Shown one piece after another: positions 43,703 to 52,491 of a DNA stretch of 64,000 nucleotides. Position numbers and translations under genes: made by a program. Numbering within the stretch: the first letter of the stretch is position 1; every line of letters begins with the position of its first letter. Below the pieces are notes generated by a model. It was not told where the DNA came from. It saw only the letters and a program-made list of their open reading frames with translations, and searched no databases. This stretch comes from Xenophilus sp. E41 (GTDB lineage: Bacteria > Pseudomonadota > Gammaproteobacteria > Burkholderiales > Burkholderiaceae_C): contig NZ_QPIB01000009.1 in assembly GCF_003671765.1 (NCBI RefSeq), forward strand, positions 399,713 to 463,712, in the 5' to 3' direction.

Positions 43703-44275
43703 TCAGTTCAAGGCGCCGTAGGCGCAGGCCGTGCTGCCGCTGACGGAGGCGGACTGGTTGCCGCGGTTGGTCTGGTTGGAGTTGAGCGCCTGCCACGCCG
43801 TGCCGTTGACGTAGTTGGCGGTGTTGCCGGCGGCGGCGGCACCGACCACGCCGGTGTTGGTCTGGTTGCTGCCGACCTGCGTCGCGCCATAGGTGCCGAC
43901 GTCGGCCTGGTTGGCGTTGCCGGTGGACTGCGAGGAGGCTCCCGCGCTGCTCGGGGAGTTGGCCACGGTGCTGTTGGTGCCCTGGCTGCCCGTGGCGTTG
44001 GCGGCGACGTCGCAGTTGTACTGGTGGTCGATGTTGGTGATGTAGTTGTTGTTCGTCACCGGTGCCGCGTAGTAGCCGGACTTCCTTTTCTGGATCATGT
44101 CCTGCACCGCGGCGGCATTGACCTTGTCGGCCGCGCTCTGGAACTGCCATGCCGCGTTCTCGCCGGCGTTGTTGGCGAGCACGGGTGCACTGGCCAGGGC
44201 GCCTGCGGCCGCCAGCAGCGAGGCGCGTTGAAGAATCGGCAGGGCGAACACGGCCCTGACTCGGAAGTGAATCAT
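43703..44275 (-). CDS. hfaA: HfaA-like curlin-repeat surface protein
   Basis: This 190-residue protein has a signal peptide (cleavage near VLA-NN, residue 34) and an AAGGAA ribosome site. The mature part has a short helical start, then NNNYITNIDHQYNC and Asn/Gln-rich curlin-like units such as NANQADVGTYG, GSNQTNTGVVG and NSNQTNRGNQSASVSG. It ends with a second Cys near the C terminus, perhaps disulfide-bonded. Size, repeats and position directly before a CsgG-like gene fit HfaA, an amyloid-like subunit that anchors holdfast polysaccharide in Caulobacter. Orthology is inferred, not proven. Confidence 0.7.
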   Translation of the reverse strand: MIHFRVRAVFALPILQRASLLAAAGALASAPVLANNAGENAAWQFQSAADKVNAAAVQDMIQKRKSGYYAAPVTNNNYITNIDHQYNCDVAANATGSQGTNSTVANSPSSAGASSQSTGNANQADVGTYGATQVGSNQTNTGVVGAAAAGNTANYVNGTAWQALNSNQTNRGNQSASVSGSTACAYGALN

Positions 44276-44339
44276 GAAAATTTCCTTGAGGATGGGAAGG
44301 CCTGGAAGGCCCGAACGAGGCGCTGGCCCCGTCGCTGCG

Positions 44340-44355
44340 CGCCCGTTGTCGGGCG
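44340..44355. promoter_or_regulatory. Small hairpin upstream of hfaA-like gene
   Basis: CGCCCG and CGGGCG (44340-44345, 44350-44355) form a 6-bp stem with a 4-base loop in the gap between the small coiled-coil gene and the HfaA-like start. It has no T run; it could be an attenuator or a processing site. Confidence 0.25.
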
Positions 44356-44371
44356 TCTTGGCTTTAGCCGC

Positions 44372-44707
44372 TCATGGCTGCGACGCGCTCCGTCGAGCCA
44401 CGGGAAGGCTGGGAACGGCGCGCAGGTGCGGAACCGGTGCTGCTCGGGGAAGGGGCTGTGCGTCCTCGATGGCTGGTGGATGCGGCGTCTCTGGAGCCGC
44501 CTCGTCGCCGCCATCCACGATCGCGCGCTCCAGGTCCCGGTACATCCGCTCGGACTGGCCCTCGAATTCCTGCTGGAGCATCCCCAGCAGTTCGGTCGCA
44601 CGGTGTTGCATCTGCGCGATCGATTCCTCGACGCGGTTGAGTTCCGCGCGCAGCTCCAGAACGAAGAGCTTGAGCCGCCGCTTGTCGGATTGCTCGATGG
44701 GGTTCAT
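44372..44707 (-). CDS. Small coiled-coil protein, unknown function
   Basis: This 111-residue protein starts in an ATGA overlap (44704-44707) with the GGDEF-EAL gene stop, so it is almost certainly made with it. Residues about 8-60 form a charged coiled coil (LELRAELNRVEESIAQMQHRA), followed by a Pro/Ala-rich tail. There is no signal peptide or membrane segment. I do not recognise a family. It may be a partner or localisation factor for the degenerate c-di-GMP protein upstream. Confidence 0.65.
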   Translation of the reverse strand: MNPIEQSDKRRLKLFVLELRAELNRVEESIAQMQHRATELLGMLQQEFEGQSERMYRDLERAIVDGGDEAAPETPHPPAIEDAQPLPRAAPVPHLRAVPSLPVARRSASQP

Positions 44708-46056
44708 CCCGCGAACCCCCAGGGCACCACGGCCGACGTGCACTGGTAGGCCGCTTCGGCATACGCCCCGCGGCGCGGCAGCGCACTGCGCGTGGGCAGG
44801 GGGGACTCCGGCGGGCTCCAGGTGTCTTCCATGGTGCGCGCGATGGCCCTCGACGGATCGAAGGAGGCGCCGTTCACGAACCGGCCGCACATCCAGCGGG
44901 CGCCGGTGCGCAGTGCGTTCGCATAGTCATGCTCGTTCTCCACGCCGGCGACGACGATCTGTTCGGCCAGGTGTGAACAGATGCGGATCATGTCGCGCAG
45001 CGCGCGGGCCGCGTCCTGGTTGTGGCGGCTGCGAAGGACGAAGCTCTCGTCCAGCAACAGGGTCTGGGGACTGCACGCCTGGAGGCCTTCGAGGTTGACG
45101 GGCCCGCTGCCGAAGCCGGCCATGGCGATGCGTGCGCCGCGCTGACGGATGGCATCGCAGAAGTCCCTGGCGTCCTCGAGCGAGGGAAGCGCTGTCCGGC
45201 CGGAGATCTCCAGCGTGAAGCGGCTGGCTGCGCAGGGGTTGGCCTTCAGGAGCGCGAACAGCCGCGACCAGTAGCTGTCGTGGCGCACGCTCATCGACGA
45301 GATGCGGCAGGCCAGGCGCAGCGACGGATCCTCCAGCAGCCTGCCGAAGATGCGCAGGGCCTGCGCACGGTCGACCAGCCGCGTGAGGCCCAGGCGCTCC
45401 AGTGAAGGCATGAAGACCTCGTGCGAGGCCGTGTGCACATCGGCAAGCTGGCCCGTCGCACGCGGCACGCCGCGCCAGTAGAGGATGCTGAGGGGGGAAT
45501 ACGGGCTGACGACGCCCTGCCACGCGCAGTCGACACCGTCAGCGGCGTACATGCGCGCAACGTCGGCGGCAATCTTCATGTCTGCCTGGAAGCGGTCCGA
45601 ATGCCCTCGCCACATGCCGACATGGAGTGCCGAGCACGAGGCCGAGGCATAAAGGACGTAGCTGGACTCGTCGGCCGTCAGGCAGCGCGGCGTCGCGGTC
45701 TGCAGCTCGGTCCAGCCCGCATGCAGCGCCGGCACGAGTTCGTGGCCTTCGATGCAGATGGGCTCGGTACCGCCCAGCACCATGAGCTGCTCCAGCACAT
45801 CTTCCTGCGCGCCGTCGCCCTGCGGAAGCCACAGCACCAGGCAGTCGTCGCCGATGTTGATGACCTGACGCGCCGGGTCGGCAGTGAGGGTGCCAAGCCG
45901 CCGCGCGATCTGCTCGCTGAATTCGTGCGCGACGCGCTGACCGAAAGCTTCACGTACGCGAAGGATGTTGCTCGCGTAAACGAAAGCGCCGCGTAACGCA
46001 GTTGCAGCGTGGACCGGTTGCGGAGGGTGCCGGAGCGCTGTTTCGATCTGTTGCAT
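44704..46056 (-). CDS. Degenerate GGDEF-EAL domain protein
   Basis: The ATG at 46056 gives 450 residues; a TTG 36 bases upstream is less likely. Residues about 25-160 resemble a GGDEF domain with the signature changed to IGDDCLVL. Residues about 170-425 are an EAL-type barrel: FTLEISGRT fits the first Glu strand and LLLDESFV the LKID motif. But the metal-binding DDFG becomes MAGFGSG, AEGVE becomes VAGVE, and the EAL motif itself is lost (SPLSIL). It is probably catalytically inactive and may bind c-di-GMP or a protein. It lies upstream of the hfa-like genes on the same strand. Confidence 0.75.
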   Translation of the reverse strand: MQQIETALRHPPQPVHAATALRGAFVYASNILRVREAFGQRVAHEFSEQIARRLGTLTADPARQVINIGDDCLVLWLPQGDGAQEDVLEQLMVLGGTEPICIEGHELVPALHAGWTELQTATPRCLTADESSYVLYASASCSALHVGMWRGHSDRFQADMKIAADVARMYAADGVDCAWQGVVSPYSPLSILYWRGVPRATGQLADVHTASHEVFMPSLERLGLTRLVDRAQALRIFGRLLEDPSLRLACRISSMSVRHDSYWSRLFALLKANPCAASRFTLEISGRTALPSLEDARDFCDAIRQRGARIAMAGFGSGPVNLEGLQACSPQTLLLDESFVLRSRHNQDAARALRDMIRICSHLAEQIVVAGVENEHDYANALRTGARWMCGRFVNGASFDPSRAIARTMEDTWSPPESPLPTRSALPRRGAYAEAAYQCTSAVVPWGFAG

Positions 46057-46063
46057 GAAATGG

Positions 46064-46092
46064 ATACTAGAAATGCCATTTCGCTGTCGCAA
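46064..46092 (-). promoter_or_regulatory. Candidate promoter giving a leaderless GGDEF-EAL transcript
   Basis: A TTGCGA (46087-46092) and a TAGTAT (46064-46069) are spaced by exactly 17 bases on the minus strand. The ATG lies 7 bases after the second box, where transcription would start. No Shine-Dalgarno sequence is present, which fits a leaderless start. Each box matches only 4 of 6 consensus bases. Confidence 0.3.
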
Positions 46093-46277
46093 CGACTGCT
46101 TTTAGTTTCTTGTCATGCGCATAACAGAAGTAGAACGTCGTCATTTTTCGGCGACCCGGCGAGCCGCAGAAACGAATCCAATAGTGTTCGTTGGCGCGTG
46201 CTCACCACGCGCGGCTCAGCGCGCAGGGCGTTTTCACCGCGCGGATGCACATCTATTCATGCATGCCGGATCGCTTG

Positions 46278-46316
46278 CTTCGCTCGAGCGCTGTCTTTTT
46301 CGGCGCTCGAGCGAAG
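46278..46316. terminator. Perfect 14-bp inverted repeat downstream of the PfpI-like gene
   Basis: Arms at 46278-46291 and 46303-46316 (CTTCGCTCGAGCGC and its complement) enclose an 11-base loop. It lies 29 bases past the PfpI-like stop and upstream of the GGDEF-EAL promoter region. It is probably a strong insulating terminator stem, or an intergenic palindromic repeat. Confidence 0.5.
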
Positions 46317-46344
46317 GCGAGGGCGCCCCGGCGCGCCGGACGCC

Positions 46345-46902
46345 TCAGGCAGGGGTGCGCGCAGTCGCGAACAGGTCGACCATCGCCTTGTTGAAGGCCG
46401 GGAGATCGTCCGGCTTTCTGCTGGTGACGAGCGGTCCGTCGTTGACCACTTCCTCGTCGACCCATTGCGCACCGGCGTTCGTAAGGTCCGCGCGCAGCGA
46501 GGGCCAGGAGGTCATGCGGCGTCCCTTGACGCCGTCGGCGTCGATCAGGGTCCAGGGGCCGTGGCAGATGGCGGCAATCGGCTTGCCGGACTCGACGAAG
46601 GCGCGAACGAAGGCGATGGCCTTGGGTTCGAGGCGCAGGGCGTCGGGGTTCACCACGCCGCCCGGCAGCAGCAGGGCGTCGTAGTCGGCGGCTTTCGCGC
46701 TTTCCAGTCGGGCTTCGACAGCGAAGGTGTCGGCCTTGTCGTGGTGGTTCCAGCCCTGCACCTTGGCGCCGGCGGGCGACACGATGTGCGTGGTGGCGCC
46801 TGCGGCATCGAGTGCGCGGCGCGGCTGGGTGAGTTCGACCTGTTCGAAGCCGTCGGTGACGAGGATGGCGACCTTGAGGTCTCGCAGGGTGGTGGATGGC
46901 AT
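46345..46902 (-). CDS. DJ-1/PfpI family protein (glutamine-amidotransferase-like)
   Basis: The ATG at 46902 follows AAGGA and gives 185 residues, the size of PfpI-type proteins. The Cys nucleophile is in the elbow AAICHGPWTL, the Glu partner in DGFEQVEL, and LLLPGG is conserved. Relatives are proteases, glyoxalase/deglycase-like stress proteins or chaperones. The adjacent genes do not point to a specific role. Confidence 0.85.
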   Translation of the reverse strand: MPSTTLRDLKVAILVTDGFEQVELTQPRRALDAAGATTHIVSPAGAKVQGWNHHDKADTFAVEARLESAKAADYDALLLPGGVVNPDALRLEPKAIAFVRAFVESGKPIAAICHGPWTLIDADGVKGRRMTSWPSLRADLTNAGAQWVDEEVVNDGPLVTSRKPDDLPAFNKAMVDLFATARTPA

Positions 46903-47131
46903 GGAGTGTCCTTGGGAAGAGGGATGGGAGGGATGTGCACGCGAGGGCGGCCTGATCCGCAGGTGAACGTCGATCACCCGCCTGATGTGCAACGACTCGG
47001 GGTGAGCCGTCGCCATGCGGCTTGACGACGGACGCCGCCTCGCATGGCTTCAGTCTGCGCCGCCCGGTGGGTCGCGCGGTCGGCGTGTTGCGTGCAGGCG
47101 CGTAGGAGCACACGGGCAGGGCGGGGCCCGC

Positions 47132-47977
47132 TCAGGCCTTCCGGAAGAGCCCGTTGAGCTGCGCGCCCTGCGCGGCGCCCTCGAAACCGTCGAAGCGCCC
47201 CGCCTGCAGTGCCTGTGCGGCGCGCATGAAGCCGCCCCATGCCGCGCGGGCCAACGCGCCGCCCACGCTCACCCGCCGCACGCCCAGTGCCGCGAGGTCC
47301 TGCAGGGTGAGGACGCTCGTGGCGCCCACCAGCACATTGACCGGCTTGGGGGCCACCGCGCCGACCACTGCCGCGATCTGCTCGCGCGTCGTGATGCCGG
47401 GCGCATAGAGGCAGTCGGCGCCCGCGTCGGCGTAGGCGCGCAGCCGTGCGATCGCGTCGTCGAGGTCGGGCCGGCCGGCAAAGAAGTTCTCGGCGCGGCC
47501 CACCAGCAGCGTGTCGCCGCCGGCCGCGTCGATGGCGGCGCGCGCGGCACGCAGGCGGGCCACCGCCACGTCGATGGGGTAGAGCGGGGCGCTGGCATCG
47601 CCCGTGCCGTCCTCGATGGACAGGCCTGCCACGCCGGTGCCGACGGCCTGGGCGACATGGCGGGCCACGGCCTCGGGCGTGTCTCCAAATCCGTCCTCGA
47701 AGTCGGCATTCACCGGCAACTCGGTGGCCGCGACCATCTCGCGCAGGTGGGCCAGCACCGCGTCAACCGGCAGGTCGCCGTCGGCCTGCGCCTGCGACCA
47801 CGCATGGCCCGAGCTGGTGGTGGCGAGGGCCTGGAAGCCGAGCGACTGCAGGTAGCGCGCGCTGCCGGCATCCCACGGGTTGGGCAGCATGAAGCAGCCG
47901 CTGGCATGCAGCGCCTTGAAGTCGGCACGGCGGCGGGCGATGGTGGAGGCGTCGGGGATGGGGCGTGCGGTGTCCAT
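47132..47977 (-). CDS. PEP mutase/isocitrate lyase superfamily enzyme
   Basis: This 281-residue TIM barrel starts at ATG 47977. It carries PNPWDAGSARYLQSLG near residue 36, DFEDGFGD for metal binding, LSIEDGTG and a GRAENFFAG segment. The KKCGH motif of isocitrate lyases is absent, so it belongs to the phosphonomutase-like branch (carboxyPEP mutase, oxaloacetate hydrolase, 2-methylisocitrate-lyase-like). Substrate not assignable. It is convergent with nothing close and lies 155 bases from the divergent hydrolase. Confidence 0.8.
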   Translation of the reverse strand: MDTARPIPDASTIARRRADFKALHASGCFMLPNPWDAGSARYLQSLGFQALATTSSGHAWSQAQADGDLPVDAVLAHLREMVAATELPVNADFEDGFGDTPEAVARHVAQAVGTGVAGLSIEDGTGDASAPLYPIDVAVARLRAARAAIDAAGGDTLLVGRAENFFAGRPDLDDAIARLRAYADAGADCLYAPGITTREQIAAVVGAVAPKPVNVLVGATSVLTLQDLAALGVRRVSVGGALARAAWGGFMRAAQALQAGRFDGFEGAAQGAQLNGLFRKA

Positions 47978-48133
47978 GCGGCATCTTGAACTGCCGGCAG
48001 CCCCCACGCTTCGGCCGGCCCCGAAATGCGGTCCCGGAGCCAGGGGCTTGCGCGACGCCTGGGCGGTAGGTGCAGCCGTGGGCCGTTCCTAGAATGCGCG
48101 GGCCCTATCGGCCCATCGAACCAGGAGACCGCC

Positions 48134-48988
48134 ATGAAGGAAGACAGCATCGAATTCGAATCGCGCGACGGCATTCGCATCCAGGCCTGGCGCTGGGCAC
48201 CCGAAGGCACGCCGCGTGGCGTGGTGCAGGTGCAGCACGGCCTCGGGGAGCATGGCGCGCGCTACCGCCGCTTCGGCGAGGCACTGACCGCCGCGGGCTA
48301 TCTCGTGGTGGCGCCCGATGGCCGCGGCTCGGGCCGCACGGCCGCGGGACGCTACGGCCACTGGGGCCGCGATGGCTGGCCGGGCTGGGTCGACGACCTC
48401 GTGCAGCTCAACCACCGCATCCGGCAGGACCACCCGGGCATGAAGCTCGCGCTGGTCGGCCACAGCATGGGCAGTTTCGCCACGCAGCAGTTCCTGCTGG
48501 ACCATTCGGCCGAGGTCGACGCCGCCGTGCTGCTGGGGTCCACCGAGGTGTCGGGCATCGTGGCCATGATGACGGCGCCGGGCCCGGTGGACCTGAGCAC
48601 GCTCAACCAGGGCTTCGAGCATCGCACCGGCTTCGAGTGGCTCAGCCGCGATGCCGCGGAAGTCGACCGCTACTGTGCCGATCCGGCCTGCGGCTTCGTG
48701 CCCGAGCCCTTCACCGGCATCGAGACGCTGGCGCGCGCCGCCGACCCCGCGGCGCTGGCCGGCATTCGCGCCGACCTGCCCATCCTCATCCTCTCGGGCG
48801 ACGCCGACCCGATCGCGGGCGGCGGCGCGGCGCTGCAGGTGGTGGCGCAGCGCTACCGCGATGCGGGCGTGCGCGACGTCGAACTCACCCTGTACCCGCA
48901 GGCGCGCCACGAACTGCTCAACGAGACGAACCGCGACGAGGTCACGGCGCGGATCGTGGGCTTCCTGGACCGCACCATCGGCCGCTGA
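48134..48988 (+). CDS. Alpha/beta hydrolase, monoacylglycerol lipase/lysophospholipase-like
   Basis: The ATG at 48134 with AGGAG upstream gives 284 residues. The motif set is that of the Hydrolase_4 family: HGLGEHGARYRR near residue 35, the nucleophile Ser in GHSMGSFA, the acid Asp in SGDADPIAGGG and His in PQARHELLNE. It probably cleaves acyl esters of glycerol or lysophospholipids in the cytoplasm. It is convergent with gcvP, with only 24 bases between them. Confidence 0.88.
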   Translation: MKEDSIEFESRDGIRIQAWRWAPEGTPRGVVQVQHGLGEHGARYRRFGEALTAAGYLVVAPDGRGSGRTAAGRYGHWGRDGWPGWVDDLVQLNHRIRQDHPGMKLALVGHSMGSFATQQFLLDHSAEVDAAVLLGSTEVSGIVAMMTAPGPVDLSTLNQGFEHRTGFEWLSRDAAEVDRYCADPACGFVPEPFTGIETLARAADPAALAGIRADLPILILSGDADPIAGGGAALQVVAQRYRDAGVRDVELTLYPQARHELLNETNRDEVTARIVGFLDRTIGR

Positions 48989-49012
48989 GGCCGCGCCGCT
49001 CGCGGCGTGGGC

Positions 49013-51931
49013 TCAGGCCTTCTCGTACTCGGACAGCGGCACGCAGCTGCAGAACAGGTTGCGGTCGCCATACACGTTGTCGACGCGGCCCACAGGCGAC
49101 CAGTACTTGGCATGCTTCAGCGCGGCCAGCGGGAAGGCCGCGACCTCGCGCGAGTAGGGGTGCTTCCACTCGGTGGCGGCGAGCGTGGGGGCCGTGTGCG
49201 GCGCGTTCCTGAGCGGGTTGTCGTCCTTGGGCCAGACACCTTCCTCGATGCGGCGGATCTCGCCGCGGATGGCGACCATGGCGTCAATGAAGCGGTCCAG
49301 CTCGGCCAGCGGTTCGCTCTCGGTCGGCTCGACCATCAGCGTGCCGGCGACCGGAAAGCTCAGCGTGGGCGCGTGGAAGCCGTAGTCGATGAGGCGCTTG
49401 GCCACGTCCTCGGCCGTCACGCCGCTCGTGTCCTTGAGCGGGCGCAGGTCCAGGATGCATTCGTGCGCCACGTGCCCGTTGGGGCTGGCGTAGAGCGTCG
49501 GGTAGTGCGACGACAGGCGGGCGCTGATGTAGTTGGCGCTGAGGATGGCCGTCTCGGTGGCCGCCGTGAGGCCCGAGGCGCCCATCATGCGGATGTACAT
49601 CCAGCTGATCGGCAGCACCGCGGCATTGCCCAGGGGCGCAGCGGACACGGCGCCCACGGTCGCAGGCTCGCCGGCCGTCGCGTGCCCGGGCAGGAAGGGC
49701 ACGAGGTCTTCCACCACGCACACCGGCCCGACACCGGGTCCGCCGCCGCCATGCGGAATGCAGAAGGTCTTGTGCAGGTTGAGGTGGCTCACGTCGCCGC
49801 CGAACTCGCCGGGCGCGGCCACGCCGACCAGCGCGTTCATGTTGGCGCCGTCGACGTACACGCGGCCCCCGTGCGCATGCACGATCTCGCACAGCTCCTT
49901 GACCCGCGTCTCGAACACGCCGTGCGTGCTGGGGTAGGTGATCATCACGCAGGCCAGGTCGGCCGCGTGCTGCTCGCAGGCACGCCTGAGGTCGTCGATG
50001 TCGACGTTGCCCTGGCTGTCGCAGGCCGTCACCACCACCTGCATGCCCGCCATCTGCGCGCTGGCCGGGTTGGTGCCGTGGGCCGACGAGGGGATCAGGC
50101 ACACCTTGCGGTGCGCCTCGCCGCGGCTCGCATGCCAGGCCTGGATGGCCAGCAGGCCCGCGTACTCGCCCTGCGAACCGGCGTTGGGCTGCAGGCTGAT
50201 GCCGGCATAGCCCGTCGCTTCGCACAGCCAGGCGCGCAGCTGCTCGTCCAGTTGCCGGTAGCCGGCCAGCTGCTCGGCCGGCGCGAAGGGGTGGATGTGC
50301 GCGAACTCGGGCCAGGTGATGGGGATCATCTCGCTGGTCGCGTTGAGCTTCATGGTGCAGCTGCCCAGCGGGATCATGCTGCGGTCCAGCGCCAGGTCCT
50401 TGTCCGACAGGCTGCGGATGTAGCGCAGCATCGCCGTCTCGCTGCGGTGGGTGTTGAACACCGGGTGCGTGAGGAAGGTGCTGGTGCGGCGCAGCTCGGC
50501 CGGCAGGCGCGGCGCGGTGTCGGCAGCGAGCTGCTCGAAGCGCGGCATCGGCGTGCCGGCAGGCACGAACAGTGCCCACAGCGCCTCGATGTCGGTGCGG
50601 GTGTGCGTCTCGTCCAGCGAGATGCCCAGGTGCTGCTGCAGGCGGCAGCGCAGGTTGATGCCCGCGGCGGCGGCGCGGCCGAGGATGTCGGCGGTGTCCT
50701 CGCCCGTGCGGACGGTGATCGAGTCGAAGGCCGTCTCGTGCACCAGCTCGCGGCCCATCTGTTCGAGCCCGCGCGCCAGCACGGCCGTGAGCAGTGCCAC
50801 GCGTTGGGCGATGCGCGTGAGGCCCACCGGGCCGTGGTAGACCGCGTACATGCTCGCGACCACCGCCGGCAGCACCTGCGCCGTGCAGATGTTGGAGGTC
50901 GCCTTCTCGCGGCGGATGTGCTGCTCGCGCGTCTGCAGCGCGAGCCGGTAGGCCGGTGAGCCGTGGGCATCGACGCTCACGCCCACCAGGCGGCCCGGCA
51001 GCGAGCGCTTGAAGGCGTCGCGGCAGGCGAGGTAGGCGGCATGCGGGCCGCCCGCGCCCATCGGCATGCCGAAGCGCTGCGTGCTGCCGCAGACGATGTC
51101 GGCGTCCCATTCGCCGGGCGGCGTGAGCAGCGTCAGCGCCAGCAGGTCGGCCGCGACGCAGAAGGCCGCGCCTCGCTCATGCGCCACGCCGACGAGCGGG
51201 CGCAGGTCGTGCACCTGCCCGGTGGTGCCCGGATATTGCGCGAGCACGCCGAAGAAGTCGCCGCCGGCCATGAGGTGCGGCAGCGTCTCGGTGGCCGTGC
51301 TCACCTTGAGCTCGATCCCCATCGGCGCGGCGCGCGTGCGGATCACCTCGAGGGTCTGCGGGTGGCAGTCGCCGGCCACGATGAACACGTTGCTGCGGCT
51401 CTTGACGCTGCGCCTGGCCAGCGTCATCGCCTCGGCCGCCGCGGTGGCCTCGTCGAGCATCGAGGCGTTGGCGATCGCCATGCCGGTGAGGTCCGTCACC
51501 ATCGTCTGGAAGTTGACCAGCGCCTCCATGCGGCCTTGCGAGATCTCCGCCTGGTAGGGGGTGTAGGCGGTGTACCAGGCCGGGTTCTCCAGGATGTTGC
51601 GCAGGATCACGCCCGGGGTGTGCGTGCCGTAGTAGCCCTGGCCGATGAAGTTGCGCGCCACCTTGTTCTTCGAGGCGATGGCCTTGAGCTCCGCCAGCGC
51701 CTCGCCCTCCGTGGCCGGCGTGGGCAGCTTCATCGCCTGGCTGCGCCGGATCGCCGGCGGCACGATGCCGTCGATCAGCTCGGTGCGCGAACGCGCCTCC
51801 ACCGCCCGCAGCATCGCCGCCTCGTCCTCGGCCGAGAGGCCGATGTGGCGGTTGGCGAAGGCGTCGGCATGTTCGAGGGCGGCGAGGGGCGGAAAGTCGG
51901 CGGGGGAGGTCATGGCAGGGCTCGAGGGCAT
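49013..51931 (-). CDS. gcvP: Glycine dehydrogenase (decarboxylating), P protein
   Basis: The 972-residue PLP enzyme of the glycine cleavage system decarboxylates glycine and passes the aminomethyl group to lipoylated H protein. Both halves of the fused P protein are present: NRHIGL near the start, [13 protein letters not shown], and the PLP-lysine region [17 protein letters not shown] in the second half. The start could be 51931 or an ATG at 51913; neither has a strong ribosome site. It is the last gene of gcvT-gcvH-gcvP, under glycine riboswitch control. Confidence 0.97.
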   Translation of the reverse strand: MPSSPAMTSPADFPPLAALEHADAFANRHIGLSAEDEAAMLRAVEARSRTELIDGIVPPAIRRSQAMKLPTPATEGEALAELKAIASKNKVARNFIGQGYYGTHTPGVILRNILENPAWYTAYTPYQAEISQGRMEALVNFQTMVTDLTGMAIANASMLDEATAAAEAMTLARRSVKSRSNVFIVAGDCHPQTLEVIRTRAAPMGIELKVSTATETLPHLMAGGDFFGVLAQYPGTTGQVHDLRPLVGVAHERGAAFCVAADLLALTLLTPPGEWDADIVCGSTQRFGMPMGAGGPHAAYLACRDAFKRSLPGRLVGVSVDAHGSPAYRLALQTREQHIRREKATSNICTAQVLPAVVASMYAVYHGPVGLTRIAQRVALLTAVLARGLEQMGRELVHETAFDSITVRTGEDTADILGRAAAAGINLRCRLQQHLGISLDETHTRTDIEALWALFVPAGTPMPRFEQLAADTAPRLPAELRRTSTFLTHPVFNTHRSETAMLRYIRSLSDKDLALDRSMIPLGSCTMKLNATSEMIPITWPEFAHIHPFAPAEQLAGYRQLDEQLRAWLCEATGYAGISLQPNAGSQGEYAGLLAIQAWHASRGEAHRKVCLIPSSAHGTNPASAQMAGMQVVVTACDSQGNVDIDDLRRACEQHAADLACVMITYPSTHGVFETRVKELCEIVHAHGGRVYVDGANMNALVGVAAPGEFGGDVSHLNLHKTFCIPHGGGGPGVGPVCVVEDLVPFLPGHATAGEPATVGAVSAAPLGNAAVLPISWMYIRMMGASGLTAATETAILSANYISARLSSHYPTLYASPNGHVAHECILDLRPLKDTSGVTAEDVAKRLIDYGFHAPTLSFPVAGTLMVEPTESEPLAELDRFIDAMVAIRGEIRRIEEGVWPKDDNPLRNAPHTAPTLAATEWKHPYSREVAAFPLAALKHAKYWSPVGRVDNVYGDRNLFCSCVPLSEYEKA

Positions 51932-51969
51932 TCAGAGGCGGGGACAGGACTTGAGCGACGCGAAAGTGC

Positions 51970-52035
51970 CGCGAAGGGCGCGAAATCGAGAAAGGTCTTT
52001 TTTGCGTTCTTCGCGCAACCTTCGCGCCCTTCGCG
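51970..52035. repeat. 15-bp inverted repeat between gcvH and gcvP
   Basis: Perfect 15-base arms (51970-51984 and 52021-52035, reading CGCGAAGGGCGCGAA and its complement) flank a 36-base centre that contains a TCTTTTTT run. It resembles a mobile palindromic intergenic repeat and may also attenuate gcvP expression. Confidence 0.65.
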
Positions 52036-52056
52036 TACGGCTGTCCGATCCCGATT

Positions 52057-52434
52057 TCAGGATTCGGCCGAGAACTTCTCGTAGGCCGTGGCGTCGAGCA
52101 GGGCGTCGAGCTGGGCCGGCTCCGACAGGCGCACCTTGAAGAACCAGCCGGCGCCGGTGGGGTCGCTGTTGGCAAGGGACGGGTCGGCGCGCAGCGCCTC
52201 GTTGACTTCGGTGATCTCGCCGGTCAGGGGCATGTACACGTCGGCGGCGGCCTTGACCGACTCCACCACGCCCGCGACCTCGCCCTGCGTGAAGGCCTTG
52301 CCCACCTCGGGCAGGTCGACGAAGACCACGTCGCCCAGCGCGTCCTGCGCATGCACCGTGATGCCGACCGTGGCGGTGGCGTTGTCGTCGGTCTGGACCC
52401 ACTCGTGGTCCTTGGTGTACTTGACGTTGCTCAT
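52057..52434 (-). CDS. gcvH: Glycine cleavage system H protein
   Basis: This 125-residue lipoyl carrier shuttles the aminomethyl group between P and T proteins. The lipoyl-lysine is Lys61 in VVESVKAAADVY, with the downstream PLTGEITEVNE conserved and WFFKVRLSE near the C terminus. It lies between gcvT (57-base gap) and gcvP (125-base gap) on the minus strand. Confidence 0.97.
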   Translation of the reverse strand: MSNVKYTKDHEWVQTDDNATATVGITVHAQDALGDVVFVDLPEVGKAFTQGEVAGVVESVKAAADVYMPLTGEITEVNEALRADPSLANSDPTGAGWFFKVRLSEPAQLDALLDATAYEKFSAES

Positions 52435-52491
52435 GAAGACTCCTCGTGGAAGGGGTGGAAAGAATGAGGGAGAGAAAAAAGAAAGGGGTGA

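Noticed and set aside
51970-52035. Inverted repeat as ends of a small insertion element
   Set aside because: The total length is 66 bases with no ORF and no visible target duplication, so it is listed as a palindromic repeat instead.
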